A stretch of DNA of 17,927 nt, from positions 1-17,927 of the forward strand of contig CAKMQF010000045.1 of NCBI GenBank assembly GCA_927911745.1, given 5' to 3'. The translations under genes were made by a program, and so were the position numbers. The notes under the pieces are model-generated. The model ran no database searches and was not told where the DNA came from. It saw only the letters and a list, made by a program, of their open reading frames with translations. Origin of the DNA: an uncultured Gemella sp. (GTDB lineage: Bacteria; Bacillota; Bacilli; Staphylococcales; Gemellaceae). Numbering within the stretch: position 1 is the first letter of the stretch; each line of letters opens with the position of its first letter. Below, in pieces: positions 17,091-17,927 of this stretch.

Positions 17091-17736
17091 TTGGAAACAA
17101 TTAAATTTTTAATTGATTTTGTATTGCATATTGATAAGCATCTTGGTGAATTAATGGTGCAACACGGTCCATGGTGGATGTATGGGATAATTTTCTTAAT
17201 TATCTTTATCGAAACTGGTGTTGTATTCATGCCGTTTTTACCAGGTGACTCATTATTATTTGCTAGTGGAGCATTATGGGCAGCAACAGGGAATAACATC
17301 TTTTTATTATTATTCTTATGTGTAAGTGCTGCAGTAATCGGTGATAATTGTAACTATTTTATTGGAAGAAACTTCTCTGATTATTTAAAGAGTAAAGCGT
17401 GGTTTAAAAAAATTTGTGTCTGATGAGAATATAAAAGACGCTGAAAACTTTGTAGCAAAACATGGAGGGAAATCTATTTTCTTAGCGAGATTTTTCCCGA
17501 TTATCCGTACGATTGTTCCATTTATCGTAGGAGCTGGTAAAATGAAATACTCTAAATTTAGAGTGATAGATTTCTTTGGAGGACTTTGTTGGTGTACATT
17601 ATTTATATCAGTAGGGTACTTCTTCGGAAATATTTCATTTGTTAAGAAAAACTTCTCAGTAGTAGTAATTGCTATTGTTTTAATTAGTTTAATTCCGATA
17701 ATAGTAGGGGCAATTAAGGCTAGAAAAAAAGCATAA
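17091..17736 (+). CDS. DedA-family (SNARE-associated) membrane protein, frame broken once
   Basis: This 214-residue membrane protein of the DedA family has the conserved re-entrant motif ETGVVFMPFLPGDSLLFASG (41-60), GDNCNYFIGR (84-93) and the second motif FLARFFPIIRTIVPFIVGAGKM (130-151). DedA proteins help flip or recycle lipid carriers and support membrane homeostasis; relatives in Firmicutes include undecaprenyl-phosphate and phosphatidylethanolamine flippases. Which lipid applies here is not clear. The frame breaks at the A7 run 17406-17412; one A fewer gives WFKKFVSDENIKDAENFVAKHGG and a full-length protein. The start is TTG at 17091, following TAGGAGGA at 17078-17085 with good spacing; no ATG is available nearby. 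It has its own promoter and terminator. Confidence 0.93.
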
Positions 17737-17751
17737 AATAATAGGGTGTAT

Positions 17752-17795
17752 AATAATTAGTGTGGATGAGAAAAATCCATACTAATTATTTTTTT
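17752..17795 (+). terminator. Rho-independent terminator after the dedA-family gene
   Basis: A 16-bp stem pairs 17752-17767 with 17775-17790, with one G-U wobble and a 7-base loop, followed by a T-run to 17795. Confidence 0.93.
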
Positions 17796-17813
17796 ATTAA
17801 TTAAGAAAGTAGT

Positions 17814-17852
17814 TACAAAAGAAATATTTTGTACATTTTTGTTATACAAAAA
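17814..17852. repeat. Two adjacent dyads built on TACAAAA-like half-sites
   Basis: TACAAAA-N6-TTTTGTA (17814-17833) is followed at once by TTTTTGT-TAT-ACAAAAA (17836-17852). Both are perfect inverted repeats. They lie in gene-free DNA after the dedA terminator and could be operator sites for a gene beyond the right edge, or AT-rich chance symmetry. Confidence 0.45.
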
Positions 17853-17856
17853 AGTA

Positions 17857-17914
17857 AGGGAGTGACTCAAAAATTCGTGATTTTGGAGAAACCGATTTTG
17901 TCGAGTCACCTCTG
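17857..17914. repeat. Long imperfect inverted repeat near right edge
   Basis: GTGACTC (17862-17868) pairs exactly with GAGTCAC (17903-17909). Pairing extends outward to 17858 and 17913 with one mismatch, and inward through AAAA/TTTT to TTCG/CGA. No T-run follows on the plus strand. On the minus strand a T-run follows after several bases, so it might end a gene entering from the right. It could also be the palindromic end of a mobile element. Confidence 0.5.
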
Positions 17915-17927
17915 CACAGTTTATTAG

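Noticed and set aside
17072..17299. Minus-strand open frame opposite the dedA-family gene
   Set aside because: Shadow of the plus-strand DedA motif region.
1..17927. CRISPR array, tRNA, rRNA or transposase gene
   Set aside because: No repeat-spacer pattern, RNA gene or transposase-like frame was found on either strand.

Overview
The window is low-GC Firmicute DNA with strong Shine-Dalgarno sites and many TGn-TATAAT (extended -10) promoters. A streptococcal-type histidine-triad surface protein together with a Rho factor, which streptococci lack, an AddA nuclease and an M3B oligoendopeptidase fits a Gemella-like member of the Bacillales. That assignment is inference from gene content, not from a marker-gene comparison.

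Layout. 1-1139 (-): a Pht-like secreted histidine-triad protein that runs off the left edge. 1378-3622 (+): a two-domain rhodanese and a sodium:solute symporter, closed by a terminator. 3688-5154 (+): an atypical metallophosphoesterase and a GNAT acetyltransferase with overlapping stop and ribosome-binding site. 5269-7071 (+): oligoendopeptidase F with its own promoter and terminator. 7297-7722 (+): a small secreted protein ending in LPKTS. 7795-8625 (-): a YkuE-like metallophosphoesterase. 8748-12404 (+): addA. 12504-15551 (+): a tight three-gene operon of a NagB-fold protein and a chorismate-binding-fold protein, both lacking catalytic residues, plus an EamA transporter. 15739-17008 (+): rho. 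17091-17736 (+): a DedA membrane protein with a strong terminator. No gene-free stretch exceeds 300 bases; the longest is 1140-1377, holding two divergent promoters.

The reading frame is broken by single-base length differences in A/T runs in five genes (symporter, metallophosphoesterase, addA five times, rho, dedA), with a likely further case at the end of the rhodanese. In each, restoring one base gives a continuous family-like protein of expected length. The pattern fits homopolymer-length errors in the read data better than gene decay, so these genes are annotated as whole genes with their break points stated.

Functionally the window is mostly housekeeping: DNA end processing (AddA), transcription termination (Rho), peptide turnover (PepF), sulfur transfer and solute uptake, phosphoesterases, and two surface or secreted proteins. 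The least explained part is the 12504-15551 operon, where two adjacent enzyme-fold proteins have both lost their active-site residues.
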